Of a DNA stretch of 7,556 nucleotides, positions 1 through 6,979 are shown one piece after another (position 1 is the stretch's first letter; each line of letters starts with the position of its first letter). The stretch is from DATATB01 sp036268995 (GTDB lineage Bacteria; Planctomycetota; Planctomycetia; Pirellulales; PNKZ01), in NCBI GenBank assembly GCA_036268995.1, contig DATATB010000170.1, positions 1-7,556 on the forward strand. The letters are read 5' to 3'. The position numbers and the translations under genes were made by a program. The notes beneath the pieces are model-generated. The model was not told where the DNA came from, made no database searches, and worked only from the letters and a program-made list of their open reading frames with translations.

Positions 1-2521
1 CAGCCATCTCGCCGCTCGCCGCACTCGGATCCGCCGCGGTATTTTGGCCGTCGGCCGCCAAGAGCATGGAGAGCGCGAGCGGCAACTGGCTCAAAGTCAA
101 CGGCGGCATCTTGTTTAGCTGTGTGCCTTGCCCGAGTCCGGGAACCGGCTGCGCGACACCGGGGATCGGTGGCACTGAGATCGGTGGCACTGAGATCGGT
201 GGCACTGAGATCGGCGGCACTGAGATCGGCGGCACTGAGATCGGCGGGACACCGGGAATCGGTGGCAGGGGGGGCAGTGAAACAGGAATGCTCACCCCTC
301 CCACGTTGATCTGGAAAGGCTTTCCGCCGGGCGAGGCGTATTTTTGAATTGCAGCAACGACGTCTTGAGGATTCTTGATATCGCTTACCTGTGCGAGAAT
401 GTTCTTCAGGTCCGCCGGTGAAACGTTTGCGCGAATCGAGTTGGCAAGGTCGCGGCCTAAGTTCGAAGGCAGCTTCTTGAGTTCGGCTCCGGGATTCGCG
501 ATGAACGCCACGACCGCTGGGTCCGCCAGCCCCCAGGTTTTAGCGGCCCATTTGCCGAGATCGCGAAGTCCGGCGGAAACGTCCGGAGGAAGCTTGTCGA
601 GGCCATATTTCTTGGCTTCATCAGACAGCGTATCGCGCCAATGTTCGTCCCAGCGCGCCAGCAATTCCTTTTTGTCGGCCGCCCACTTCTCGGCCGCTTT
701 GGCCGTGTTCTGCAGCATCCCGCCGAGCTGCTTTCCCAATGCTTCCGCTACCTTTTCCGGTGTCAACTGATCCAAACTGGGAACGGGAACCGGCACGGTA
801 GCGCCGAGAGCCGACGCAGTGACGCCAATGCTCGGCAAGTCTTTTTTTGCATCCGCAACCTTCGACGTAATCTCGACCACGGCGTCCGCTTTCATGATTC
901 CGAGGTCCACGGTGGTCGTGAAGCTGGAGCGAAATGCGACGTTCGTAAATCCCGAGTCGAAACTGGTGTTGATGGTCTGCAGGACCGAGAATCCGCCGAC
1001 TTTGGCGGTGGTCACCGACTGAAAAAATCCCGATCCATTGAACCTAAGAGCCAGATTGACGTTGGCGTTAATGAACGAAAAGAGCTGGGCCATGCCCTCG
1101 GCAGTCAGCCCCTTCAAATCGATTGCGCAGTGAATGTGGAGGTTAACGATGCGCTTAATCGGACCGGCAATGGCTTGATCGCACTCTGGCGAGGGGATTT
1201 GCAGATCGCCAGTGATCTCTTTTGGCGAGATCGTTCCGATGAATTGGGCGATTTTGATCGAGTTTCCGACGACATACTGAGCGCTGACCTTGATCGTACC
1301 GTTCGGGTCGAACGGCATCGGCGCGGTCAGCGATGTATCCACATAGACGGACTCGGGCGTAGCCGCAGGGTTAGCAAACCGTCCGGTAAACACCATATTC
1401 TTGGGTGTCGCATTGTCTAAACCACAACCGATCGTGTAGAGAACTACCGTCGGGCTGATGGGCGCTGCCGGCGACTCAAGCGAGCCATATTTACCTGCCA
1501 GGTTCACGAGCGTGACCTGACCTTTGGCCGAGACGTCAACCGTGGCTGTTAGATGGAGACCAGGGGACAACGGCAGCAGACCCCCAAAGTCGAGTCCGAC
1601 CTTGAGATTCGGCGGCGACTGCCCATCCGGTTTGACCGAAGTAACTCCGACGCTCGAAAACGCGCCGCCAAGTAGTTGGAATGCGTTTCCGACGATTGCC
1701 TTCGTGTCGGGCGGTTGCCACTTAAAATGATTGCCGCGCTTGGGTTGTGGCAAGCCGTCCTTGTTGTAAACAAAATACAGGCGCGAGCCCGTAACCTGAC
1801 CGTATCCGCTGTAATCGACGACGACGTCGACGCCACCGTCTGGACTGAAAATAGACAGCGTCGGATCATGCTTGACGAATCGGAAGGCAAAATCGCCGAC
1901 TGTGTACGGCGTCTGCATATAACGCTTCACCAGCTCGTCTTCCAGAAAACCCTTGGCGAAGGCGGCGGGGTTGCGCAGCGCGTTGATGGCAGCCTGCGCC
2001 GGTCCAACGTACGAGTTGAAAAGCTGGGTATATTGCTGCACCAGCCCTTGCACTTCGGCCTGCCGTGAGGCGAGTTCCGCACTGGTCTGTTGCTTCAGCT
2101 TCTGCCACTGTTGTTGCATTGCCTGAAACTGGTTCCTCGTGTTCTGCAGCGTTTGCTGCAGCTGCTGAAGCTGCGGGAACTGTTCGGCCAGCCCGGGGAT
2201 CTGCAGTGCGGTATTCAGCACATCGGCCAGATCAAACAGGCCGCTAAGATCATTCAGGCTTCGCCCTCCGGAGGTGAGCGAGCGGACAGCTGCGGTCTGA
2301 TCCGTCAGAAACTCCTTGGTTTGCTGCAATTGGTCGCGCAGCGCATCGACGGAGGCGGCAAGTTCCAGTAACTGGCTTGCCGCGTTGTTGGTAATTTTGG
2401 GTAACAGCGCCTGTTCGTCGTCGGTGAGCGCCGAATCAGAATCTTGCGCATAGCCCCACGCCGGAGCGAGCAATAGAGAGCACACCATCGCCAGCCACGC
2501 GCACAAAGATCGTTGTGTCAT
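1..2521 (-). CDS. Large exported protein with Gln-rich helical region and SVPPI-repeat proline-rich tail (3' end outside window)
   Basis: I translated this minus-strand frame codon by codon from the ATG at 2521 to the left edge and met no stop, so at least 840 residues are encoded and the C-terminus lies outside the window. Residues 1-25 form a signal peptide (MTQRSLCAWLAMVCSLLLAP, then a likely cut after GYA), so the product is exported. Residues about 55-160 are helical and Gln-rich (for example FPQLQQLQQTLQN), with coiled-coil character. Residues about 200-560 are rich in Gly, Thr, Val and alternating hydrophobics, suggesting beta structure. Residues about 590-720 are Lys/Trp/Ala-rich helices. 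Residues about 750-800 are a proline-rich tract holding five SVPPI units. I recognise no family or catalytic motif. The start has only a G-run (GGGGGG, 8 nt upstream) rather than a clear Shine-Dalgarno. A same-strand gene ends 115 bp upstream. An envelope or surface structural role is inference from export, coiled-coil and Pro-rich features. Confidence 0.85.
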   Translation of the reverse strand, partial: MTQRSLCAWLAMVCSLLLAPAWGYAQDSDSALTDDEQALLPKITNNAASQLLELAASVDALRDQLQQTKEFLTDQTAAVRSLTSGGRSLNDLSGLFDLADVLNTALQIPGLAEQFPQLQQLQQTLQNTRNQFQAMQQQWQKLKQQTSAELASRQAEVQGLVQQYTQLFNSYVGPAQAAINALRNPAAFAKGFLEDELVKRYMQTPYTVGDFAFRFVKHDPTLSIFSPDGGVDVVVDYSGYGQVTGSRLYFVYNKDGLPQPKRGNHFKWQPPDTKAIVGNAFQLLGGAFSSVGVTSVKPDGQSPPNLKVGLDFGGLLPLSPGLHLTATVDVSAKGQVTLVNLAGKYGSLESPAAPISPTVVLYTIGCGLDNATPKNMVFTGRFANPAATPESVYVDTSLTAPMPFDPNGTIKVSAQYVVGNSIKIAQFIGTISPKEITGDLQIPSPECDQAIAGPIKRIVNLHIHCAIDLKGLTAEGMAQLFSFINANVNLALRFNGSGFFQSVTTAKVGGFSVLQTINTSFDSGFTNVAFRSSFTTTVDLGIMKADAVVEITSKVADAKKDLPSIGVTASALGATVPVPVPSLDQLTPEKVAEALGKQLGGMLQNTAKAAEKWAADKKELLARWDEHWRDTLSDEAKKYGLDKLPPDVSAGLRDLGKWAAKTWGLADPAVVAFIANPGAELKKLPSNLGRDLANSIRANVSPADLKNILAQVSDIKNPQDVVAAIQKYASPGGKPFQINVGGVSIPVSLPPLPPIPGVPPISVPPISVPPISVPPISVPPISVPPIPGVAQPVPGLGQGTQLNKMPPLTLSQLPLALSMLLAADGQNTAADPSAASGEMA
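164..250 (-). repeat. 15-bp in-frame tandem repeat encoding SVPPI
   Basis: Five head-to-tail copies of a 15-bp unit (plus-strand gatcggtggcactga) occupy 164-238, and a degenerate sixth half-copy reaches about 250. The unit is a multiple of three and, read on the minus strand, encodes Ser-Val-Pro-Pro-Ile, giving residues about 762-786 of the exported protein. Copies at 164-208 carry a CCA proline codon where copies at 209-238 carry CCG. This is the only difference among the five and it is silent. Flanking sequence (PPIPGV on both sides) looks like older, diverged repeat material. Confidence 0.95.
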
Positions 2522-2636
2522 AGTTGTCGCCCCCCATTCCAGAAGACAAATAGGCCTTCGCATTGTGACGCCCTACCAATCACGAGGCAGCCATGTGCAA
2601 GAACGTGTCGAGATTGAACCACCTTCGGCGTCGGCA

Positions 2637-3293
2637 TCAATTCGAGGGCTTGGGCCGCACGACGAGCGTGCCGATCTTGCTGCCAAAATACGTGCCGTTG
2701 GAATACCAGTCGCCCAGGTCGGGATGGTCCGTCAAGAATGTCTGCATGAAGTCCGACCATTGGGACAACATAATCGTCTGGCATCCGTCCGAATAACGTT
2801 TCGTTTTAAAGCCGTTGTGAACGTGAATCGGGCTCATCTTGGTTTTGTTGGGATCGCCGCTCGTGCACGGTACGTCTTGGTCTCCGTTGACGACCAGACA
2901 GGGGACAAGAAACGTGGTTTTCGTGCCGACTTTAACGACCAGATCTGCGGCCGTTGGAGTCAGCAGCGTTCCGCTGGCATCCTTACGATGATGGAAGCCA
3001 GTGTTCAAATCGTATTGCCCGTCATTGATCGTACCCATCGTCGAAGGATCGTCTGGAATGATCGACCCGCGAAAACTGGCGACCACATCGAAAGTGCCAT
3101 CTGCTTTTTGCCGCTGCACGGTGACCTGGCATTCGTACAAGTCTTCGTGTTCGTCCGTAGCCGGATCGTCTGCCGGAGCGTCTCCATGCTCGAAGATGAT
3201 TTGATATTGGGACGACGAATCCGACGCTGGCGCGGGAGTCGACGTGCACAAGACAACGAGTGCGAATAGCGCGACGGCACCAATTCGATTCAT
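2637..3293 (-). CDS. Exported protein with L,D-transpeptidase/DUF5675-like H...SxGC motif
   Basis: The 218-residue product begins at the ATG at 3293. This start is preferred over upstream in-frame codons because AAGGAG lies 7 nt before it and because it opens a textbook signal peptide: MNR, hydrophobic GAVALFALVVLC, then a likely cut after APA at residue 23. The mature part contains TINDGQYDLNTGFHH (residues 88-102) and IHVHNGFKTKRYSDGCQTI (156-174). A His...Gly stretch followed by Ser-x-Gly-Cys-Gln is the arrangement found in L,D-transpeptidase (YkuD-like) and DUF5675-type proteins, where the Cys and His act together. Candidate residues are H157/H159 and C171. Four further Cys (C16 in the signal, C55, C132, C143) could allow disulfides in the envelope. 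A role in peptidoglycan or other cell-wall chemistry is inference; overall similarity beyond the motif is weak, and it could be a non-enzymatic relative. The gene stops 115 bp before the large exported protein on the same strand, so co-transcription is plausible. Confidence 0.85.
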   Translation of the reverse strand: MNRIGAVALFALVVLCTSTPAPASDSSSQYQIIFEHGDAPADDPATDEHEDLYECQVTVQRQKADGTFDVVASFRGSIIPDDPSTMGTINDGQYDLNTGFHHRKDASGTLLTPTAADLVVKVGTKTTFLVPCLVVNGDQDVPCTSGDPNKTKMSPIHVHNGFKTKRYSDGCQTIMLSQWSDFMQTFLTDHPDLGDWYSNGTYFGSKIGTLVVRPKPSN

Positions 3294-3300
3294 TTCGGCG

Positions 3301-3306
3301 CTCCTT
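3301..3306 (-). promoter_or_regulatory. Shine-Dalgarno site AAGGAG
   Basis: The minus strand reads AAGGAG followed by seven bases and then ATG at 3293. This settles the start of the 218-residue exported protein and excludes the longer reading from 3383. Confidence 0.75.
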
Positions 3307-3777
3307 GCAAGAATAGGATTACGACGACAAAGCCCGATTTTCGGACTCGCAGCCACGAAGACGAAAGCTGGCGCAACAATCACTGACTGAGCGCTATGCC
3401 CGCGCGCAAACGGGGCCTCGCAACAAGAGAAAGCTCGATCCCGGAGCTTGAACCGCCCCGATTCCGACGAACTGTCAGAGATACGTCACTTCGATAACTC
3501 GAACCTGCCCGTGACTTCGGCCCGTCGCAAAGCGAACGGGTCGAATGCGTCGGAGAATGACGCGCCCATCCTGACCGCGACTAGGCCAACGACATGTGAT
3601 CCAAATTGAAACTCCACACTCGACGCGATGCCCTGATGCACGCTCGATGGAATTCAGTGCGCAAGGACACAATCACAACGAAGAACATGCCCGGAGACAG
3701 ACATGTTATCACCGGACGATATGACGCGGCGACTTGCCAGACCAGAATGTGATCCTATTGGGGGTTACTCGCATACC

Positions 3778-3812
3778 ACTGCAATCGCCTAGCGGAACGT
3801 AGCGATCGCAGT
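3778..3812. other. Imperfect inverted repeat downstream of the Mut7-C-type gene
   Basis: Arms 3778-3788 (ACTGCAATCGC) and 3802-3812 (GCGATCGCAGT) pair over 11 positions with one A-C mismatch around a 13-nt loop. It lies 57 bp past the stop of the minus-strand RNase gene. It could end or stabilise that transcript, but no T-run follows on either strand, so it is not a canonical intrinsic terminator. Confidence 0.45.
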
Positions 3813-3868
3813 TAGCGTTGTCAACAAAATTCCTGGCTCACACTCCTGTCAAAGGCCGGCGGAAAACT

Positions 3869-4642
3869 CTAGCCTGCAGGCGAGGTGCTAATTGCCCGGG
3901 CTCGATCCAGCACCGTCTTGATCCGCTGCCAGTGCGTCCCCTTCCAAAACAGTCGATTGCAGCGCTCACACGCAAAGAACTCATCAAGCCAGGGGTAGGT
4001 CCGCGGTGGAATGCGTGCTTTGACATGCTCCTTAGCGACGGCCACCAGCGCTCCTCCGCAGGACATGCAACGCGGTGCGCGTAAGGGAAGCGATAGGCGT
4101 TGAACCATGTCGATGAATTGCTCGCACTTGTTGAGCCGAATGGAAACCAGCCGCGCAGCCATTGCTCCCCAGACGATGACACCTCGCTGCATCAAGAGGC
4201 GATCCGTCGTCAACATAATCGCGGGCTGGGCCCGCACGGTGCGCAGGAGTTGGTCATCGTCGATGTCTGGCCAGAAGGCTGCGTCATACCCCGCGGCGCG
4301 TAACCACCGTGCCAAGCCGCCCAGTGCCGCGTCGCAGTGAAAGTCTGGGACGTCTTCGGGCGCCGCCCGTGGGATGCTCAATTCGAGCAGCGCCTCGCAG
4401 CGGCGTCTGGGGCCTTCGCTAGCCGAGCATCGTGCCCGCAGCAGGCGGCGGATAATGCGTTGCCGGGCATGACGAAAAACGATTTCCAGCGCTTCCGCGG
4501 GCGTAACCTGTTCACGACTGGCTAGCTGCTCAGATTCGACTAGCAGCCGATCGACGCCCGTCTGCACATGCCGCTTCCGTACTCGGCAAAGCAAGGCCCG
4601 AAAGCCTCGCTCGTATCGATCTCTCTGCTGACCGTCGATCAT
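3869..4642 (-). CDS. Mut7-C RNase domain protein (PIN-like fold with zinc ribbon)
   Basis: The 257-residue product matches the Mut7-C RNase domain (Pfam PF01927 style), a predicted PIN-fold metal-dependent RNase fused to a zinc ribbon. FHCDAALGGLARWLRAAGYD (residues 101-120) carries the first acidic residue D104. DIDDD (126-130) supplies further acids, and LTTDRLL (144-150) gives D147, the usual LTxDR position. The ribbon is CMSC (192-195) paired with CERC (225-228), followed by the family-typical FWKGTHW (232-238). All the key residues I would expect are present, so it looks intact. The N-terminal 100 residues are Arg-rich and helical and do not resemble the ubiquitin-like domain often found ahead of Mut7-C. 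ATG 4642 is the first possible start after an in-frame stop about 33 nt upstream; its ribosome-binding site is weak. The gene is divergent from the neighbour at 5022. A cytoplasmic role in RNA cleavage is family inference; the substrate is unknown. Confidence 0.93.
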   Translation of the reverse strand: MIDGQQRDRYERGFRALLCRVRKRHVQTGVDRLLVESEQLASREQVTPAEALEIVFRHARQRIIRRLLRARCSASEGPRRRCEALLELSIPRAAPEDVPDFHCDAALGGLARWLRAAGYDAAFWPDIDDDQLLRTVRAQPAIMLTTDRLLMQRGVIVWGAMAARLVSIRLNKCEQFIDMVQRLSLPLRAPRCMSCGGALVAVAKEHVKARIPPRTYPWLDEFFACERCNRLFWKGTHWQRIKTVLDRARAISTSPAG

Positions 4643-5021
4643 TTGCGCGCGCTCTGCACCGGTCTCATCGCCGTCTCACTCCAAACTAACGTGCCCCCGG
4701 CAATCCGTCACCGAAGCCGGGCCGCGAGATCAGCCAAGAGTGCGTACAGTCGCTGCCAAACTCCGTGGCAGCCTCAACCGTGCTAAAGGGTGGCAAGGCT
4801 ATGCATCTCTGCGATCGCCGAAAATTTTTTCCAAGCGCCGAAGCATCGCGGCTTCAAGGGGTTCTATCTTTTAACGCGCCCGCGAGATGCTCGGCATCCG
4901 CGCCCGTGGCACGCGTGTTGCTCCGTCGAGTTGGAAACAACCCCAGCGATTCCAATTTTCAACCTTTAAATGCGAATTGCGGCTGCGATTCAGCGCGCCG
5001 CGTAGCACAAGGCCGAAGTTC
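4643..5021. promoter_or_regulatory. Divergent intergenic region between the Mut7-C gene and the alpha-CTD-like gene
   Basis: About 380 bp separate two genes transcribed away from each other, so promoters for both should lie here. The AT-rich stretches at about 4820-4830 and 4952-4970 are the likeliest promoter positions, but no convincing sigma-70 pair was seen. A perfect 7-bp inverted repeat is present at 4752-4772. The possible N-terminal extension of the right-hand gene (from 4887) reads like non-coding sequence. Confidence 0.45.
4752..4772. other. Perfect inverted repeat GCTGCCA-N7-TGGCAGC
   Basis: Arms at 4752-4758 and 4766-4772 are exactly complementary and separated by 7 nt. The element sits between the two divergent starts, 110 bp from the RNase start and 250 bp from the right-hand gene. 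Its symmetry would suit a dimeric regulator or a short RNA hairpin; which of these, if either, cannot be told from sequence. Confidence 0.5.
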
Positions 5022-6107
5022 ATGATTCAACTTGCTCGTAGCGGCTTTTTTATGGAGCATTCGGCCTTTGAGCGCGTACGGCAAAAGTTGCTTTGCGACC
5101 CGCACGATGGGCGATTGGACGAGGTTCTCGGGCGCTGGGTTCGGCCGGACGACCGAAGTTTGCCGCTGGGGTTTCTCGGTTGGACGCTCCGCGAGCTGTT
5201 GTTAACTCCGTTTCAACACCTGAAGGAAACGCGCGGAGTCGGTCCGAAGAAGATCTCTTGCCTGATCGAGTTGCTCGAGCGTGCGGCCGGCTTGGAATCG
5301 GAAGGCTGCGAAACCACGCTTGTCCCGGGGTCGCTGCGCGCCACGACGTCGTCGCTCTCTCGAGGACCGTCGCCGGCTGCGGAAATCGAGTTGACGGCCA
5401 CCGGCATGTCCCCCACGGAAGTCATCTGGGATCAGTGGCGAGCCGCGGTTACGGCTCATGGCTTAGGCCCGCTGACATTGGGCCGGCTGGCCCATTCGTT
5501 GCGCGAATTGCCGCGTCCCATGTGGCACACGCCGCTGAGCAGCTACGCAGACTTGACGCTCGATGACTTGTGCCGACTGCACGCGCACGGCGAACGCCGG
5601 CTGTCGGCAATCTTCCTGATCTTTTGCAGTCTCTATACGTTGATCGGCGAGCGGGATATGGCGGGGCACTTATGCGTGACCGTCGAACCGAAATTCGTGC
5701 GGCAGCTCGATGGCTGGACAAAACGCTGGCTAAACAGCTCGGAACTACCCGGGCCGGATGAGGTGAATCGCGGCTTTGTGACGCCCATCGTCGAACAGCT
5801 ACGAATTGATGCCGGTGATTCGCTGGCGGAAATGGCGTTGGCTTGCATCGGCGCCTCGCATCCGACACCGCGACTCTTGGACATCGGCCGTGCTCGGCCT
5901 CGTTTCGACCAAAACTGGTATTACCTGGACAAAATGCAAGCGATCATCAATGCCCGCTGGATCGAGGGAGCCGCGCGTGTTGACGAACTCGCCGTGCAGC
6001 TTCGGGCACGCCGTGGAACGTCGCTGGGCCTGGACCTGTTGCGTGCCTCGATCAGCGTCTTCTTTAGCCCGGCGCGCAATGAGATCCCGGCCACAGGAAA
6101 CGGCTGA
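5022..6107 (+). CDS. Planctomycete-type hypothetical protein with two RNA-polymerase-alpha-CTD-like/HhH blocks
   Basis: The product is 361 residues from ATG 5022 (AAGG about 9 nt upstream). ATG 5052 (MEHSAFERVRQKLL, 351 residues) is a good alternative, while the longer start at 4887 adds Arg-rich, non-coding-looking sequence. Residues about 52-88 (GFLGWTLRELLLTPFQHLKE, then TRGVGPKKISCLIELLERA) resemble the C-terminal domain of RNA polymerase alpha: a helix, then a GVG helix-hairpin-helix turn. Residues about 153-205 repeat the plan in diverged form (GRLAHSLRELP ... YADLTLDDLCRLHAHGERR), with HGERR in place of the GVGPKK turn. A linker rich in Ser/Pro/Thr (about 95-125) separates the blocks. 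Residues about 290-327 (RFDQNWYYLDKMQAIINARW, then EGAARVDELAVQL) could be a further helical or winged-helix unit. There is no signal peptide or membrane segment. Nucleic-acid binding or a role in transcription is inference from the HhH similarity. I recognise the style from planctomycete hypotheticals but know no function. Confidence 0.87.
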   Translation: MIQLARSGFFMEHSAFERVRQKLLCDPHDGRLDEVLGRWVRPDDRSLPLGFLGWTLRELLLTPFQHLKETRGVGPKKISCLIELLERAAGLESEGCETTLVPGSLRATTSSLSRGPSPAAEIELTATGMSPTEVIWDQWRAAVTAHGLGPLTLGRLAHSLRELPRPMWHTPLSSYADLTLDDLCRLHAHGERRLSAIFLIFCSLYTLIGERDMAGHLCVTVEPKFVRQLDGWTKRWLNSSELPGPDEVNRGFVTPIVEQLRIDAGDSLAEMALACIGASHPTPRLLDIGRARPRFDQNWYYLDKMQAIINARWIEGAARVDELAVQLRARRGTSLGLDLLRASISVFFSPARNEIPATGNG

Positions 6108-6341
6108 TTCAAGCCCCTCAAGCCTGCATCCAGCGGGCCGGTTTCGGTCCTCGCCGCCGGCGTGCGTTGTATTGCGCACGCCTCGCCTTTCACCATTTCA
6201 CAACCTCCGGCTCGCGCCCCGAGGTTGCGACCCATTCTTCTCGGGTCATGCTGCGGCACGAGTTTCGCAAGGGCTAGCAGCGGCCCCCCCAGACCTACTT
6301 GTCACGCGTCCCTAATCAAGTCCTATTAAAAACTTACGTCG

Positions 6342-6360
6342 ATGCGCGCAAACCGCGCAT
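6342..6360. other. Perfect 7-bp hairpin ATGCGCG-N5-CGCGCAT
   Basis: The arms 6342-6348 and 6354-6360 are exact complements around a CAAAC loop, 235 bp after the stop of the alpha-CTD-like gene. No T-run follows on the plus strand. On the minus strand a TTTTT run occurs only about 9 nt beyond the stem, so this is at best a weak terminator-like structure. Confidence 0.45.
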
Positions 6361-6461
6361 AGGTGTTGAGCTTATGGGCGAAGCCGCTTGCATCGCACTC
6401 GGTACAAAGAAATTCTCAGCGCGGCGGAAGATTTTTATGTGTCAAGGAAAAACCACAAAAG

Positions 6462-6496
6462 CCCGCTTTACACCTAACCTTAGCGATTCAAGCGGG
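6462..6496. other. Inverted repeat CCCGCTT-N21-AAGCGGG
   Basis: The arms 6462-6468 and 6490-6496 pair perfectly over 7 bp with a 21-nt loop; a G-T pair extends the stem by one. It lies in the middle of the gene-poor gap, and its role is unknown. Confidence 0.35.
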
Positions 6497-6621
6497 TCGC
6501 GCAGTCCGCCGCCATTTTCTGTATTCACTTCTTTTTGGAACAGATACTGCATCACGCAAGGTTCGGCATCTGAGGCACGCCTTTCGTAGTCTCTCGCAAC
6601 TTCCCTCCTCAGGAATGATCC

Positions 6622-6861
6622 ATGCTTGGCTTCATCGTCTGCGGTATTGGTCTGCGCGCACGGAGCCGTTGGGCTCGCTGCGCGGCGTGGCCAGCCCGCA
6701 TTTCGGATTCGATCTTGGCTCTAGCGATGACGGCCAGCGGAACCGTTTGGGCGCAGACCCGTTACTCAGAAATCTCCAGCCCAGGCACTTCCCGCAGGGG
6801 GCTCAGGCCTCCGAGTTGGCAGAATCATCCAACCACTCGCTTCGCCATGGCGACCGCCTGA
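6622..6861 (+). CDS. Doubtful small ORF with possible signal peptide
   Basis: This 79-codon frame starts at an ATG with AGGA 7 nt upstream. It encodes MLGFIVCGIGL, an Arg-rich stretch, then a hydrophobic segment (ISDSILALAMTASGTVWAQ) that could be a signal peptide with a cut near VWA. The remainder (TRYSEISSPGT...) has no motif and is Arg/Pro-rich. It is either a very small exported protein, the decayed start of a former surface protein gene, or chance. It is listed because start context and signal-like segment coincide, in a region otherwise without genes. Confidence 0.15.
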   Translation: MLGFIVCGIGLRARSRWARCAAWPARISDSILALAMTASGTVWAQTRYSEISSPGTSRRGLRPPSWQNHPTTRFAMATA

Positions 6862-6955
6862 CGAGCGACGCCTCGAGCGCTCGCCAACACGTTAACGCGA
6901 GCCTTATCGGCGGCCCGGCCTCGTCCCTCTTCAGCCCAACAATGCGAGTTCTCTG

Positions 6956-6979
6956 CCAACCGAGTGCGCGCTCGGTGGG
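6956..6979. other. Inverted repeat upstream of the surface-protein gene
   Basis: CCAACCGAG (6956-6964) and CTCGGTGGG (6971-6979) form a 9-position stem with one A-G mismatch and a 6-nt TGCGCG loop. It lies about 100 bp before the ATG at 7077, so it could be in the promoter or leader. No T-run follows. Confidence 0.4.

Larger units (their letters stand above)
3294..3868. other. Intergenic region, 575 bp, no convincing gene
   Basis: This gap lies between the Mut7-C-type gene and the exported-protein gene, both on the minus strand. Short open frames here (such as 3475-3672 minus) have no recognisable motif, poor start context and unlikely composition. The promoter for the downstream exported-protein gene should sit toward its left end, but I see no clear -35/-10 pair. 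The one structured element is an imperfect inverted repeat at 3778-3812. Confidence 0.6.

Noticed and set aside
164..250. CRISPR-like direct repeats
   Set aside because: The units are 15 bp, contiguous without spacers, and in frame with a protein, so this is a coding tandem repeat.
66..347. Plus-strand frame with repeated GGTEI peptide
   Set aside because: It is the antisense reading of the 15-bp repeat; the minus-strand frame through it is open for 840 codons, with a signal peptide and a coherent protein composition.
641..1420. 259-codon plus-strand frame
   Set aside because: It is fully antisense to the long exported-protein gene, with Arg/His-rich composition, no motif and no credible start.
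2565..3269. 234-codon plus-strand frame
   Set aside because: It is antisense to the 218-residue exported protein, which has a strong Shine-Dalgarno, a signal peptide and a family-like motif.
3294..3383. Longer start for the 218-residue exported protein
   Set aside because: The extra 30 residues would bury the signal peptide, and they lie upstream of a perfect AAGGAG site for ATG 3293.
6342..6496. Intrinsic terminators after the alpha-CTD-like gene
   Set aside because: Neither hairpin is followed by a T-run on the plus strand and both are more than 230 bp past the stop; kept only as inverted repeats.
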